From Clostridia bacterium (GTDB lineage Bacteria; Bacillota; Clostridia; Oscillospirales; CAG-272): a stretch of 56,027 bases of DNA. Below, piece by piece: positions 14,854 to 23,752 of this stretch (position 1 is the stretch's first letter; each line of letters begins with the position of its first letter). Position numbers and translations under genes: made by a program. The stretch covers positions 1-56,027 of the forward strand of contig JAGCXA010000037.1 of NCBI GenBank assembly GCA_017961575.1, read 5' to 3'. The notes under the pieces were generated by a model. That model was given only the letters and a program-made list of their open reading frames with translations, was not told the origin of the DNA and made no database searches.

Positions 14854-15888
14854 ATGCCCGAAAAAATCGTTACGACTTCATCGGAGGCGGTCACCTCCGT
14901 GATCTTCGGCACCTGCGACGAGAACGTCAAGGCGATCGAGGAACGATTCGGCGTGCGGATCGCGAACAATGGAGCCAACCGGAACGGAACGGGAGACGCC
15001 ATACTCGTCACGGGTGCGAACGCCGAGGGCGTCCGGCTCGCCGCCGAGACGCTCGAATATCTGAAACGGATGACGGCGGACGGCGACACCCTCTCGGAGG
15101 GGAGCGTTTCCTACGTCATCTCCTCGGTTGAAAGCGGGGAGGCGGAGGATCTCGGCACACTTTCCGACGTGATCTGTGTGACTATGAAGGGAAAGCCGAT
15201 CCGTCCGAAGACCGTCGGGCAGAAGAAATACGTCGACGCGATCAAAAAGAACACCGTGACGATCGGCGTCGGACCCGCCGGGACGGGCAAGACGTTTCTT
15301 GCCGTCGCGATGGCGGTCGAGGCGCTCAGAAACAAGAAGGTTTCGCGGATCATCCTGACCCGTCCGGCGGTCGAAGCGGGCGAAAAACTCGGTTTTCTGC
15401 CGGGCGACCTGCAAAGCAAGATCGACCCCTATCTCCGTCCGCTCTACGATTCGCTCCACGATATGTTCGGAGCCGAGAACTACCAGCGGCATCTGGAACG
15501 CAACACGATCGAGATCGCGCCGCTCGCCTATATGAGAGGACGAACGCTCGACGATTCGTTCATCATTCTCGACGAGGCGCAGAACACGACGGCGGAACAG
15601 ATGAAGATGTTTCTGACGCGGCTGGGTAACAATTCGAGGATCGTCGTCACGGGCGACCCGAGCCAGACCGACCTTCCGTTCGGAAAAAAGAGCGGACTTG
15701 CCGTAGCGGTGCGGATCCTGAAAGGGATCGAGGGGATCGCGGTGCATCAGTTTACCGAGCGAGACGTCGTGAGACATCCTCTGGTGCAGAAGATCATTAC
15801 GGCGTACGACAAGTACGAAAGGGAAAGGAAGAACGAGTCGGGACGGACTTTCTCGGCGCGCCGCTTCTCGGAGGACAGAAAAGGATGA
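14854..15888 (+). CDS. phoH: PhoH-family ATPase
   Basis: A 344-residue P-loop ATPase of the PhoH/YbeZ family. After an N-terminal KH-like segment come the Walker A motif GPAGTGKT near residue 145, TRPAVEAGEKLGFLPGDL near 170, Walker B IILDEAQN near 238 and GDPSQTDLP near 265. PhoH-like proteins work with YbeY in rRNA maturation and RNA decay, and ybeY follows with a 4-base overlap. The ATG at 14854 has AGGAG 5 bases upstream; a GTG at 14848 lies inside that site and is rejected. An AT-rich 39-base gap separates it from yqfD, with no -35 I can defend. Confidence 0.93.
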   Translation: MPEKIVTTSSEAVTSVIFGTCDENVKAIEERFGVRIANNGANRNGTGDAILVTGANAEGVRLAAETLEYLKRMTADGDTLSEGSVSYVISSVESGEAEDLGTLSDVICVTMKGKPIRPKTVGQKKYVDAIKKNTVTIGVGPAGTGKTFLAVAMAVEALRNKKVSRIILTRPAVEAGEKLGFLPGDLQSKIDPYLRPLYDSLHDMFGAENYQRHLERNTIEIAPLAYMRGRTLDDSFIILDEAQNTTAEQMKMFLTRLGNNSRIVVTGDPSQTDLPFGKKSGLAVAVRILKGIEGIAVHQFTERDVVRHPLVQKIITAYDKYERERKNESGRTFSARRFSEDRKG

Positions 15889-16394
15889 AAAAGACGGTAC
15901 ACTATCGCCCGGAGGGTCCCTCGCTCAAAATTGATTTCTCCGCCGTCAACCTTCCGTTAAACGTCGGTTTCGCCCTGAAAAGCACCGTGCGTACCGCCGT
16001 ATCCGCGACCTTAAAACACGAGGAGTTCTTCCGCGACGCCGAGGTCTCCGTCACCTTCTGCGACGACGCGCATATCAGAACGCTGAACGCGGAATACCGG
16101 AAGAAGGACGCGCCGACCGACGTTCTGTCCTTCCCGATCTACGAGAAGGGAGAGGCGTATTCGACGCCGGATACCCCCGTTTTGCTCGGGGACGTTGTGA
16201 TCTCGCTCGAACGGGCGAAGGAACAGGGGGAGAAGATCGGAAACACGCTCGAAGAAGAGGTCTCGTTCCTCACCGTTCATTCGACCCTGCACCTCCTCGG
16301 CTACGATCACGAGACGTCGCAGGAGGACGAGGACGATATGTTCGCGCGTCAGAAAGAGATCGTAAAGGAGATCCGCGAGGGAACGTGGGAGTGA
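15885..16394 (+). CDS. ybeY: Endoribonuclease / rRNA maturation factor YbeY
   Basis: 169 residues, zinc-dependent single-strand endoribonuclease involved in 16S rRNA 3'-end maturation and ribosome quality control. The diagnostic metal site HSTLHLLGYDHE (HxxxHxxxxxH) lies near residue 132, preceded by KKDAPTDVLSFP near 78, the usual pairing. The ATG overlaps the phoH stop by 4 bases. Downstream comes era after 25 bases; the cdd and dgkA genes often found between ybeY and era in Firmicutes are absent. Confidence 0.95.
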   Translation: MKKTVHYRPEGPSLKIDFSAVNLPLNVGFALKSTVRTAVSATLKHEEFFRDAEVSVTFCDDAHIRTLNAEYRKKDAPTDVLSFPIYEKGEAYSTPDTPVLLGDVVISLERAKEQGEKIGNTLEEEVSFLTVHSTLHLLGYDHETSQEDEDDMFARQKEIVKEIREGTWE

Positions 16395-16419
16395 CCCAGG
16401 CGGAAAAGAAAGGATAAAG

Positions 16420-17310
16420 ATGAAGAGAACGGCGTTTATTGCCATCGTCGGTCGCCCGAACGTCGGGAAATCGACCCTGCTCAACGCGATCCTCGGCGAG
16501 AAGATCGCCATCACGTCAAAACGCCCGCAAACGACGCGGAACCGGATCACGGGCATCCATACGGTCGGGGAAGATCAGTTCGTCTTTCTCGATACACCGG
16601 GCGTACACCGTCCAAGGACAAAACTCGGTGATTATATGGTGAAAACGGCGACCGGGGCGCTGGGAGACAGCGACGCGGCGATCCTCGTCGTCGAGCCGCG
16701 GGGCGCCGTCGGCGAGATCGAGGACGAGATCATCAAACGGATCGAGGGGTCGCGCACTCCCGCCGTCCTCGTGATCAATAAGGAAGATACCGCGAACGCG
16801 AGCGAGATCGCCAAAACCATCGAGGCGTACGCCGCCCGGCACGAGTTCGACGCGGTGATTCCGATCTCGGCGAAAAATCGGCGCGGGGTCGATACCGTTC
16901 TTTCGGAATGCGAGCGGTATCTGACCGAGAGCGTCTGGTTCTTCCCGGAGGATCAGATCACCGATATGCCGGAACGGCAGATCGCGGCTGAGATCATCCG
17001 TGAAAAACTGCTCCGCACCCTCAACGAAGAGATCCCGCACGGCACCGCCGTCACGATCGAGGAGTTTACCGAGAAAAAAGATCTCGTCCGCATCCGCGCC
17101 GAGATCTTCTGCGAGAAGCAGAGTCATAAAGGCATCATCATCGGAAAGAACGGAGCGACCCTGAAAACCGTCGGCTCTCACGCGCGGGAGGATCTGGAAC
17201 GCTTTCTCGGCGTGAAGGTCTTTCTCGATCTTTGGGTCAAGGTCAAGGAGAATTGGCGCGACCGTTCGTCGCTCCTCTCCAACTTCGGATACAGGGAAGA
17301 CGGGAAATGA
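16420..17310 (+). CDS. era: GTPase Era
   Basis: 16S-rRNA-binding GTPase for 30S assembly. 296 residues. G1 is GRPNVGKST near residue 9; G2 lies in RPQTTRNRITGI near 34; G3 is DTPGVH near 59; G4 is NKED near 122; G5 is SAK near 148. The C-terminal KH domain (~205-285) contains GIIIGKNGATLKTVG and the final VKVKENWRDR that binds the 3' end of 16S rRNA. It sits between ybeY and recO, and its stop overlaps the recO start by 4 bases. Confidence 0.97.
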   Translation: MKRTAFIAIVGRPNVGKSTLLNAILGEKIAITSKRPQTTRNRITGIHTVGEDQFVFLDTPGVHRPRTKLGDYMVKTATGALGDSDAAILVVEPRGAVGEIEDEIIKRIEGSRTPAVLVINKEDTANASEIAKTIEAYAARHEFDAVIPISAKNRRGVDTVLSECERYLTESVWFFPEDQITDMPERQIAAEIIREKLLRTLNEEIPHGTAVTIEEFTEKKDLVRIRAEIFCEKQSHKGIIIGKNGATLKTVGSHAREDLERFLGVKVFLDLWVKVKENWRDRSSLLSNFGYREDGK

Positions 17311-18098
17311 AACTGACAGAGGTGAAGGCGCTCGTCATCCGGACGACCGACCTTTCGGAATCCGACCGACTGATCCGCCTCTACTCCGACCGTCTCGGCG
17401 TCGTTTCCGCCTACGCGAACAACAGCCGCTCGCTGAAAAGTCGGTATATGGCGGCGGCGCAGCTCTTCTGCTACGGAAACTACGTTCTCTATCAGAAAGG
17501 GGACAAGTTCTGGGTGCGCGAGGTCGAACTTGAAAACAACTTTTTCGGGCTCCGTTCCTCGATTTCAAAGACGGCGCTCGCGTCCTACTTCTGCGACGTC
17601 CTCTCGGAGGCGGGCACGACCGATCCCGACGTCTCGCTCCTCCGTCTGATCCTGAATTCTCTCTACGCCCTCGAAAAATCCCTTTTCTCCGAGCGGAGGA
17701 TCAAACTGTGCTTTGAGATGCGCGCCGCCGCGTCCCTCGGCTTTATGCCCGATCTTACGGGCTGTTCCGAGTGCGGGACCGACGAAGGGGAGCTCTACCT
17801 CGACGTTCTCGGCGGCGTCTGCACCTGCCGCGAATGCCGCGAGTACGCCGCCTCGGTACGGCAGGAGGGAACGGTCATCACCGAGGGCGAGGAGGAGCGC
17901 CGTCCCGTCCTGATCCTCTCGCCCGGCGTGCGCGCCGCGCTCCGTTACGTGATGGAATGTCCGATCGAGCGGATCTTCTCATTCCGCGTCTCGGACGCCG
18001 ATGAAGAGGCGCTTGCCGTGTCAGCCGAACAGTATCTGCTTCATCAACTCGGGCGCGGCTTCGATACCCTGAAATTCTATAAAGAAGTTTCCGTATGA
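17307..18098 (+). CDS. recO: DNA repair protein RecO
   Basis: A 263-residue recombination mediator that works with RecR to load RecA onto SSB-coated DNA. The N-terminal OB fold (VKALVIRTTDLSESDRLI; GVVSAYANNSR) is followed by a helical domain and a Cys4 zinc motif, CSECG near residue 152 and CTCREC near 171. The ATG at 17307 overlaps the era stop (ATGA); a longer in-frame reading extends back into era and is not credible. Followed 25 bases later by mutS2. Confidence 0.93.
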   Translation: MKLTEVKALVIRTTDLSESDRLIRLYSDRLGVVSAYANNSRSLKSRYMAAAQLFCYGNYVLYQKGDKFWVREVELENNFFGLRSSISKTALASYFCDVLSEAGTTDPDVSLLRLILNSLYALEKSLFSERRIKLCFEMRAAASLGFMPDLTGCSECGTDEGELYLDVLGGVCTCRECREYAASVRQEGTVITEGEEERRPVLILSPGVRAALRYVMECPIERIFSFRVSDADEEALAVSAEQYLLHQLGRGFDTLKFYKEVSV

Positions 18099-18123
18099 TC
18101 CGATAAAGGAGTTTTAACCGGGA

Positions 18124-20529
18124 ATGCCGTTCAGTCAGAAGACCCTTTCGACACTTGAATACGATAAGATCATCGCGTCCCTCGCCGAATGCTGTGCGAC
18201 CGAAGGGGCGCGCGCTTTGGCGTATTCTCTTCTGCCGTCCGACGATCCCGACGTCGTGATCCGCCGTCAGGAACGATGCGCCGCCGCGCGGCGCCTGATC
18301 GGCGCGAAGGGATATCCGCCGTTTACGGCGCCGGAGGACGTGCTCTCGTCCTGCGACAGAGCCGATAAGGGCGCGACGCTCTCGACGGGCGAACTTTTGC
18401 ATATCTCGGCGCTCCTGCACTCCGCGCGCGGCGTTCTCGATTATCACAACACGGACAAACCTTTCGCCACAGCCCTCGACGAGCATTTTGCGCGCTTGCA
18501 GACGGCGCGTCCGTTGGAGACGGCGATCGACCGCGCGATCAAGGCGGAGGATATGATCGCGGACGAGGCGAGCCCCGCGCTTGCCGATGTCCGACGCAAG
18601 ATCCGGCAGACGAACAACAAGATCAAGGATATTTTACAGAGTTACACGGGGAGCACCCGCGCCGCGTATTTGCAGGACAACGTCGTGACGATGCGGAACG
18701 GACGCTACGTCGTCCCGGTGAAAGCCGAGTATAAAAACGACGTCAAGGGTCTGGTCCACGACACCTCGTCTTCCGGCGCGACGCTTTTCATCGAGCCGAT
18801 GGCGGTGATCGAGGCGAACAACGAACTCCGCACCCTGCAATCCCGTGAGGAGCGCGAGATCGACCGCATCCTCTCCGAACTCTCCGCCTCCGTCTCCGAG
18901 CAGTCGGGGATCATCCGTCTCGATTATCATACGATCACCGAACTTGCGTTCTACTTCGCTGAGGGCTCGCTTGCCGATAAAATGAAGGCGAATCAGCCGA
19001 CCGTCGACGACCGTCCGCTGATCGACCTGAAACGGGCGCGCCATCCCCTGATCGACCCGAAGAAGGTCGTTCCGACCGACGTTTCGCTCGGCGAGGATTA
19101 CGACACGCTGATCATCACGGGTCCGAACACGGGCGGCAAAACCGTCACGTTGAAGACCCTCGGTCTTTTCGTTTTGATGGCGCAGGCGGGCTTGCAGATC
19201 CCGGCGGAGGAAGATTCGCGGATCGGAGTCTTCTCCGACGTTTTAGCGGACGTCGGCGACGAGCAGAGCATCGAGCAGTCGCTTTCGACCTTTTCTTCCC
19301 ATATGGTCAACATCGTCGGCATTCTCGGACAGGTCGGGGAAGGCACGCTGGTTCTTTTCGACGAACTCGGAGCCGGCACCGACCCGATCGAAGGGGCGGC
19401 GCTCGCCGTTTCGATCCTTGAAGAGGTCAGGCGTTCGGGCGCGAAGACCGCCGCGACGACGCACTACGCCGAATTGAAGGCGTACGCGCTCGAAACTCCG
19501 GGGGTGCAGAACGCCTCCTGCGAGTTCGACGTCGATACGCTCCGCCCGACCTATAAACTCATCGTCGGTACGCCGGGGAAATCCAACGCCTTCGCCATCT
19601 CGGAGCGGCTCGGTCTTCCCGAGTCGGTCGTGTGTGAAGCGAGAGCCCGCGTATCAAACGAGAACAGACGGTTCGAGAACGTGATCGAACGGCTTGAAAC
19701 CGACCGGATCGCGATGGAGAAGAACCGCGAGGAGACCGAACGGCTCCGCGCCGAGTACGAGCGGTTCAAGCACGAGGCGGAGGAACGGCTGAAAGCCAAA
19801 CTCGCCGAGTCCGAAAAAGAGATCCAAAAGGAGCGCGAGCGTGCGCGTCAGATGATCGACTCGGCGCGCGCGAACAGCGAATTCGTTTTCAAGCAACTGG
19901 AAGACGTGCGGAAGAAGCAGGAGAGCGGACAGTTTGCCCGCGAACTTGCCGACGCGCGCGCGGCGGTGCGCGACGCCCTGAAACGGAGCGACGACGTGTA
20001 TTCCTCTTTTTCGGGGAACTATTCGCTCGACGAGGAGTACGTTCCGCCTCGCCCGTACAAGGTCGGCGACGCCGTATATCTCGTTCCGTACCACCAGGAG
20101 GGTGAGATCACGTCTCTTCCCGGCGCGGACGGGCTTTACGGCGTGCGGTCCGGCATCCTGAAAGCGAAGATGGCGGGGAAGGATCTGCGTCTCCTCGACG
20201 GTAAGATCAGGGAAGTGGTCCAAAAGAAAAAGCCCGCCGTTCCCGCATCCGCCGGAGGCACGCAGAAAAAGACGGCGCGCTCGGATTTTCACGTCGAACT
20301 CGACATCCGCGGGCGCTACGGCGACGACGGATGGGACGAAACCGACAAGTATCTCGATCAGGCGGTGCTGACGGGGATCCCGACGGTGCGGATCGTACAC
20401 GGAAAAGGAACGGGCGCTCTGAAAAAGGCGATCTGGGAACACTTGAAGAACGACCGGCGCGTTAAGTCCTTCCGCCTCGGGAACTACGGCGAGGGCGACA
20501 GCGGCGTGACGGTCGTGGAACTGAAATAA
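18124..20529 (+). CDS. mutS2: MutS2 family ATPase/endonuclease
   Basis: 801 residues. The MutS core lacks the mismatch-binding domains of MutS1. Lever/clamp helices occupy ~1-300; Walker A GPNTGGKT is near 333, Walker B LVLFDELGAGTDP near 410, and a charged coiled coil spans ~510-620. The C-terminal Smr nuclease domain (~717-801) has ELDIRGRYGDDGWDE and IVHGKGTGALKKAIW. MutS2 suppresses homologous recombination and, in Bacillus, splits collided ribosomes; which role dominates here cannot be told. It is last in its operon, ended by a strong terminator. AAAGGAG lies 14 bases before the ATG. Confidence 0.95.
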   Translation: MPFSQKTLSTLEYDKIIASLAECCATEGARALAYSLLPSDDPDVVIRRQERCAAARRLIGAKGYPPFTAPEDVLSSCDRADKGATLSTGELLHISALLHSARGVLDYHNTDKPFATALDEHFARLQTARPLETAIDRAIKAEDMIADEASPALADVRRKIRQTNNKIKDILQSYTGSTRAAYLQDNVVTMRNGRYVVPVKAEYKNDVKGLVHDTSSSGATLFIEPMAVIEANNELRTLQSREEREIDRILSELSASVSEQSGIIRLDYHTITELAFYFAEGSLADKMKANQPTVDDRPLIDLKRARHPLIDPKKVVPTDVSLGEDYDTLIITGPNTGGKTVTLKTLGLFVLMAQAGLQIPAEEDSRIGVFSDVLADVGDEQSIEQSLSTFSSHMVNIVGILGQVGEGTLVLFDELGAGTDPIEGAALAVSILEEVRRSGAKTAATTHYAELKAYALETPGVQNASCEFDVDTLRPTYKLIVGTPGKSNAFAISERLGLPESVVCEARARVSNENRRFENVIERLETDRIAMEKNREETERLRAEYERFKHEAEERLKAKLAESEKEIQKERERARQMIDSARANSEFVFKQLEDVRKKQESGQFARELADARAAVRDALKRSDDVYSSFSGNYSLDEEYVPPRPYKVGDAVYLVPYHQEGEITSLPGADGLYGVRSGILKAKMAGKDLRLLDGKIREVVQKKKPAVPASAGGTQKKTARSDFHVELDIRGRYGDDGWDETDKYLDQAVLTGIPTVRIVHGKGTGALKKAIWEHLKNDRRVKSFRLGNYGEGDSGVTVVELK

Positions 20530-20535
20530 AAAGCG

Positions 20536-20570
20536 GCGGCGAAGATCACTCTTCGCCGCGTTGTTTTTTT
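20536..20570 (+). terminator. Terminator of yqfC-mutS2 operon
   Basis: Stem GCGGCGAAG (20536-20544) with CTTCGCCGC (20551-20559), loop ATCACT, then GTTG and a run of seven T. It overlaps the 3' end of the convergent PHP gene by one or two bases. Confidence 0.88.
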
Positions 20571-21267
20571 AGTTTTTCGGAGCTTCGAGTTCCGGCGCCA
20601 TCACGATCCCGTTTTCGGTTTCGCCCGCCTTGATCGCCGCGAACATCTGGTCGATCGTCTCGAACTTGACGTCGGAGGAGATCGCGCCGCGCCGCTTTTG
20701 CTTGATATTGTGGCAATCGCTGCCGTAAACTTCCGGATGCCCGAACAGTTTGGCGTATCCCTGCGCCAGGTCGTTTTCCTCGTCCGGACGGTTGGCGTTT
20801 ACGACCTCGACCGCGTCGACTTCCTGCGGAAGTTCCAACACGGGTGCTCCGGGCAGGCGGAAGGGATGGGCGTGGTTCACGTAGCCACCTTCGCTCTTGA
20901 CCCATCTGACGTACTGTTTTACCGACATATCCATGATCTCGGGGTGGGCGATCAGCGTCTCGGGCGAGATATTGTAGGTCAGGTAGTGGTTCCATCCGTA
21001 TTGGAATTCATAACCGAACCAGACCTGAAACCCGATCTTGTCTCCCTCCTCCTTGGCGCTCTCATAACCTTTGGCGAAGAGCCGGATCTTTTCCTCCCAG
21101 GGAAGTTCGGGCGGAACGGCGCAGTTGCCGTTGAAGAAATGGTCGGTGACGACAACGCCCGTGAAGCCGAGATCCGCGTAACGTTTCACGTGTTCGGCGC
21201 CGCTGGATTTGCCGCATTTGCTTGCCTCGCGGGTATGTAGGTGGAGTTCGTAGACGAAGGGTTTCAT
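20569..21267 (-). CDS. PHP-domain metal-dependent phosphoesterase
   Basis: A 232-residue stand-alone PHP domain. Metal ligands are recognisable in ELHLHT near residue 8, VTDHFF near 40, YEFQYG near 86, NHAHPF near 130 and GSDCHN near 183. This points to a trinuclear-metal phosphoesterase related to histidinol phosphatases and to the PHP domain of PolC. No second domain is present and the substrate cannot be inferred. It is last of the minus-strand group after rluB (49-base gap), with a GAAAGG site 12 bases before the ATG. It may be transcribed with rluB, since no convincing promoter separates them. Confidence 0.85.
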   Translation of the reverse strand: MKPFVYELHLHTREASKCGKSSGAEHVKRYADLGFTGVVVTDHFFNGNCAVPPELPWEEKIRLFAKGYESAKEEGDKIGFQVWFGYEFQYGWNHYLTYNISPETLIAHPEIMDMSVKQYVRWVKSEGGYVNHAHPFRLPGAPVLELPQEVDAVEVVNANRPDEENDLAQGYAKLFGHPEVYGSDCHNIKQKRRGAISSDVKFETIDQMFAAIKAGETENGIVMAPELEAPKN

Positions 21268-21316
21268 TGAATATGCCTTTCAATTAATAATATAGTCTTT
21301 CAGTTTTGCCGGGGGA

Positions 21317-22063
21317 TTAGTTTTTTGCGGGTTTTGAAGCGATCTTTTTTAAGTATTCGATCTCGTCTTCGGTCAGGTATCTCCAATGCCCGACGGACAG
21401 ACCGTTGAGTTTCAGTTCGCCGATCGAAACGCGGTTCAGCCGCTTGACGGTGAGTCCCGCCGCCTCGCACATTCGGCGGATCTGCCGGTTTCGTCCCTCG
21501 TACAGATCCATTCGTAAAACCGTTCCCGTTTCGTCGGTATGATGAACCGTAACGTCGACCGGGAGGATCGGTTTACCGTCGAGTTCGATGGGTGAGCGCA
21601 GGATCTTCATCTGCTCGTCTGTTACCTCTCCCGCGACCTTGACCCGATAACTTTTCGGCACGCTGTGCCGCGGATGGGTCAGTTTGTTTGCAAGATCGCC
21701 GTCGTCGGTGAAGAGAAGCAACCCTTCCGAGATCAGATCCAGCCGACCGACGGGGTAGACGCGGACGTGAACGCCGGAGAGAAGATCGGTCACGCACTTC
21801 CGACCGCGCGGGTCGGTGACGCTGGTAAGATACCCGCGCGGCTTGTTCAGCATCAGGTAGGTGTACTCTTTTGTTCTCGCGCGGACGGGTTTCCCCAGAT
21901 AGAGCACGACGTCGCGCTCCGGGTCGATCTTGTCGCCGAGTTCGGCGACCCGTCCGTTGACGGTGACCTCGCCCGAGAGGATCGCCGCCTCCGCCGCGCG
22001 GCGAGACGCGACGCCGCAGTCGGAGAAATATTTTTGAATTCGGATCTTTTCTTTTTCGGTCAT
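21317..22063 (-). CDS. rluB: RluB/RsuA-type pseudouridine synthase
   Basis: 248 residues: S4 RNA-binding domain (~6-50, IQKYFSDCGVASRRAAE) followed by the RsuA/RluB catalytic domain with the nucleophilic Asp in VGRLDLISEGLLLFTDDG near residue 104 and the C-terminal GRNRQIRRMCEA near 190. Firmicutes orthologues modify 23S rRNA near helix 89; target choice (RluB versus RsuA) rests on gene order, since rluB after dacF, ytfJ and scpB is a common clostridial arrangement. ATG overlaps the preceding gene's stop by 4 bases. Confidence 0.88.
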   Translation of the reverse strand: MTEKEKIRIQKYFSDCGVASRRAAEAAILSGEVTVNGRVAELGDKIDPERDVVLYLGKPVRARTKEYTYLMLNKPRGYLTSVTDPRGRKCVTDLLSGVHVRVYPVGRLDLISEGLLLFTDDGDLANKLTHPRHSVPKSYRVKVAGEVTDEQMKILRSPIELDGKPILPVDVTVHHTDETGTVLRMDLYEGRNRQIRRMCEAAGLTVKRLNRVSIGELKLNGLSVGHWRYLTEDEIEYLKKIASKPAKN

Positions 22064-23172
22064 CTGCGAAACAGTCCTCTTTTGTATTTGATCTCGTGGA
22101 CGCCGTCCTTTGCGGCAAGCGGGGATTCTCCGAGGGTTTTTCCGTTCAATTTGTATTCGACCCGCCCGACGATCCTGCCCTGCGCGAGTGGAGCGGGAAG
22201 AAACCGGGGAAGCAGGATCTCGCGCTCGGGAGTCGCTGCGTTTTTCGGAAGACGGAGCGTGATCTCCTCGACGTTTTCAACAGTTACCGACGGACGCTCC
22301 CCGTTGACGACGGGAAGTTCGAGCGAAAGTTCGCCGGGCGCGAGAATCGGACGGGATTCCATCAGGGAGAATCCGTAATCGAGCAGCGCAGAATGATCGC
22401 GCCAGTCGTTCGGATCGTTCAGCGTCACGCAGATCAGCAGGTCTCCGTCGCGTTCCGCCGCGCTGACAAGGCATCGGCCGCTCTTCTTTGTAAACCCCGT
22501 TTTTACCCCGACGCAATCGGGGAAAAAAGACAGCAATTTGTTGTGATTGCATAGGAAACGCCGCCCTCCGTCGGGCGACGGGATCGTATACCTTTTCGTG
22601 GAAACGATCTCGCGGAAGGTCTCGTCCTCCAAAGCGGCGGCGGCGATCTTTGACAGATCCCGCGCCGTCGAGTAGTGTTCCGGGTCGTCAAGTCCGTGCG
22701 GGTTGACGAAATGCGAGTCAGAAAGACCGAGTTCTTTTGCGACCGCGTTCATCCTGTCGGCGAAGGCAGGGACCGATCCGGCGGAAAGTACGGCGAGAGC
22801 CGCCGCGGCGTCGTTCGCGCTCGCGAGCAGAAGACCGTAGAGCAAATCCCGTAGGGTGAGCGTTTCCCCCGCTTTCAGCCACAGCGACGATCCCTCGATC
22901 CCGACGGCGGAAGCCGGGACGGTCACGGCGCGGTCAAGATCCGTCCCCGCCCGTAATACGGTCAGGGCGGTCATGATTTTCGTCGTACTGGCGATCGGGC
23001 GTCTCTCGTCGGCGTTCTTTTCGTAAAGAACAGTCCCCGACGCGGGGTGACAGAGGATCGCGGACGACGCCGAACAGTCGGGCGAACCCGCCGCCCGGCA
23101 GGGGACGGCGGGGATCAAGACAAGACAAAGCGTAAGGGTCAGGCAAAACGAAAGAATCGACTTCAAACGCAA
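22060..23172 (-). CDS. D-alanyl-D-alanine carboxypeptidase (DacF/PBP5 family)
   Basis: Secreted or anchored penicillin-binding protein trimming the terminal D-Ala of peptidoglycan stem peptides. 370 residues: signal peptide ~1-27 (LTLTLCLVLIPAVPCRA), then serine-peptidase S11 motifs ASTTKIM (SxxK) near 62, SANDAA (SxN) near 118 and VKTGFTK (KTG) near 218. A C-terminal beta domain (~270-345) follows. No C-terminal amphipathic anchor is obvious; the protein ends in a basic KYKRGLFRR. The start is TTG at 23172 with AAGGAGGT upstream. Its place next to ytfI/ytfJ-like sporulation genes favours the DacF branch acting in spore cortex formation. Confidence 0.9.
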   Translation of the reverse strand: MRLKSILSFCLTLTLCLVLIPAVPCRAAGSPDCSASSAILCHPASGTVLYEKNADERRPIASTTKIMTALTVLRAGTDLDRAVTVPASAVGIEGSSLWLKAGETLTLRDLLYGLLLASANDAAAALAVLSAGSVPAFADRMNAVAKELGLSDSHFVNPHGLDDPEHYSTARDLSKIAAAALEDETFREIVSTKRYTIPSPDGGRRFLCNHNKLLSFFPDCVGVKTGFTKKSGRCLVSAAERDGDLLICVTLNDPNDWRDHSALLDYGFSLMESRPILAPGELSLELPVVNGERPSVTVENVEEITLRLPKNAATPEREILLPRFLPAPLAQGRIVGRVEYKLNGKTLGESPLAAKDGVHEIKYKRGLFRR

Positions 23173-23239
23173 GGGAAGAGACCTCCTTCGGTCGGAGTTT
23201 GGTCTCTATTTTCCCCGATCCGCGTTCGGGTCATTCGGA

Positions 23240-23728
23240 TTATTCTTCGCCTTCTTCTTCCTCGGTTTCCGTCGTTTCGTTTTCGACGTCCGCCTCGTCT
23301 TCGGCTTTCTTCTTTTTCTTCGAGAGTTTCGTCTTAATCTTCTCAAAGATCGCGGGTGCGCGCTCGATCAGGGTCGAGAGCGCGTTATCGGACGCCTCGT
23401 TCGTGATCGGGAGGACCGACACGTTTCCTTCGGCAGAAACGACGAGAAACGCCACGGGAACGAGCGAAACGCCGGTTCCGCCGCCGCCGCCGAAGTTCGG
23501 TTTTCCTTCCGAATACTCCTTTACGTCGGGCTTTGCTTTCAGCTTTTTGCCGTAGTCAAGTCCGCCGCCGACGAAACCCATCGAAAGTTTCGAGACGGGG
23601 ATCACGGTGACGCCCGACGCAGTCACGATGGGCGAACCGACGATCGTCTCGGAGTCCGAAAGTTCTTTCAGACTTTTGAGAGCGTTGCCGATCAGTTCGG
23701 AGAGATTGGAGTTTTCCTTGTTTTCCAT
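23240..23728 (-). CDS. ytfJ: GerW/YtfJ family sporulation protein
   Basis: 162 residues with the family hallmarks: ELSDSETIVGSPIVTASGVTV near residue 22, a glycine-rich segment FGGGGGTGVSLVPVAFLVV near 78, and the KLSMGFVGGGLDYG turn. YtfJ/GerW is a spore protein needed for germination with alanine in Bacillus. Residues ~130-162 form a lysine-rich then strongly acidic tail (TTETEEEEGEE) that is longer than usual. AAAGGA precedes the ATG. It follows a DUF2953 (ytfI-like) gene, the normal partner. Confidence 0.92.
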   Translation of the reverse strand: MENKENSNLSELIGNALKSLKELSDSETIVGSPIVTASGVTVIPVSKLSMGFVGGGLDYGKKLKAKPDVKEYSEGKPNFGGGGGTGVSLVPVAFLVVSAEGNVSVLPITNEASDNALSTLIERAPAIFEKIKTKLSKKKKKAEDEADVENETTETEEEEGEE

Positions 23729-23752
23729 TGTATCGTATTCCTTTCGGGGTAA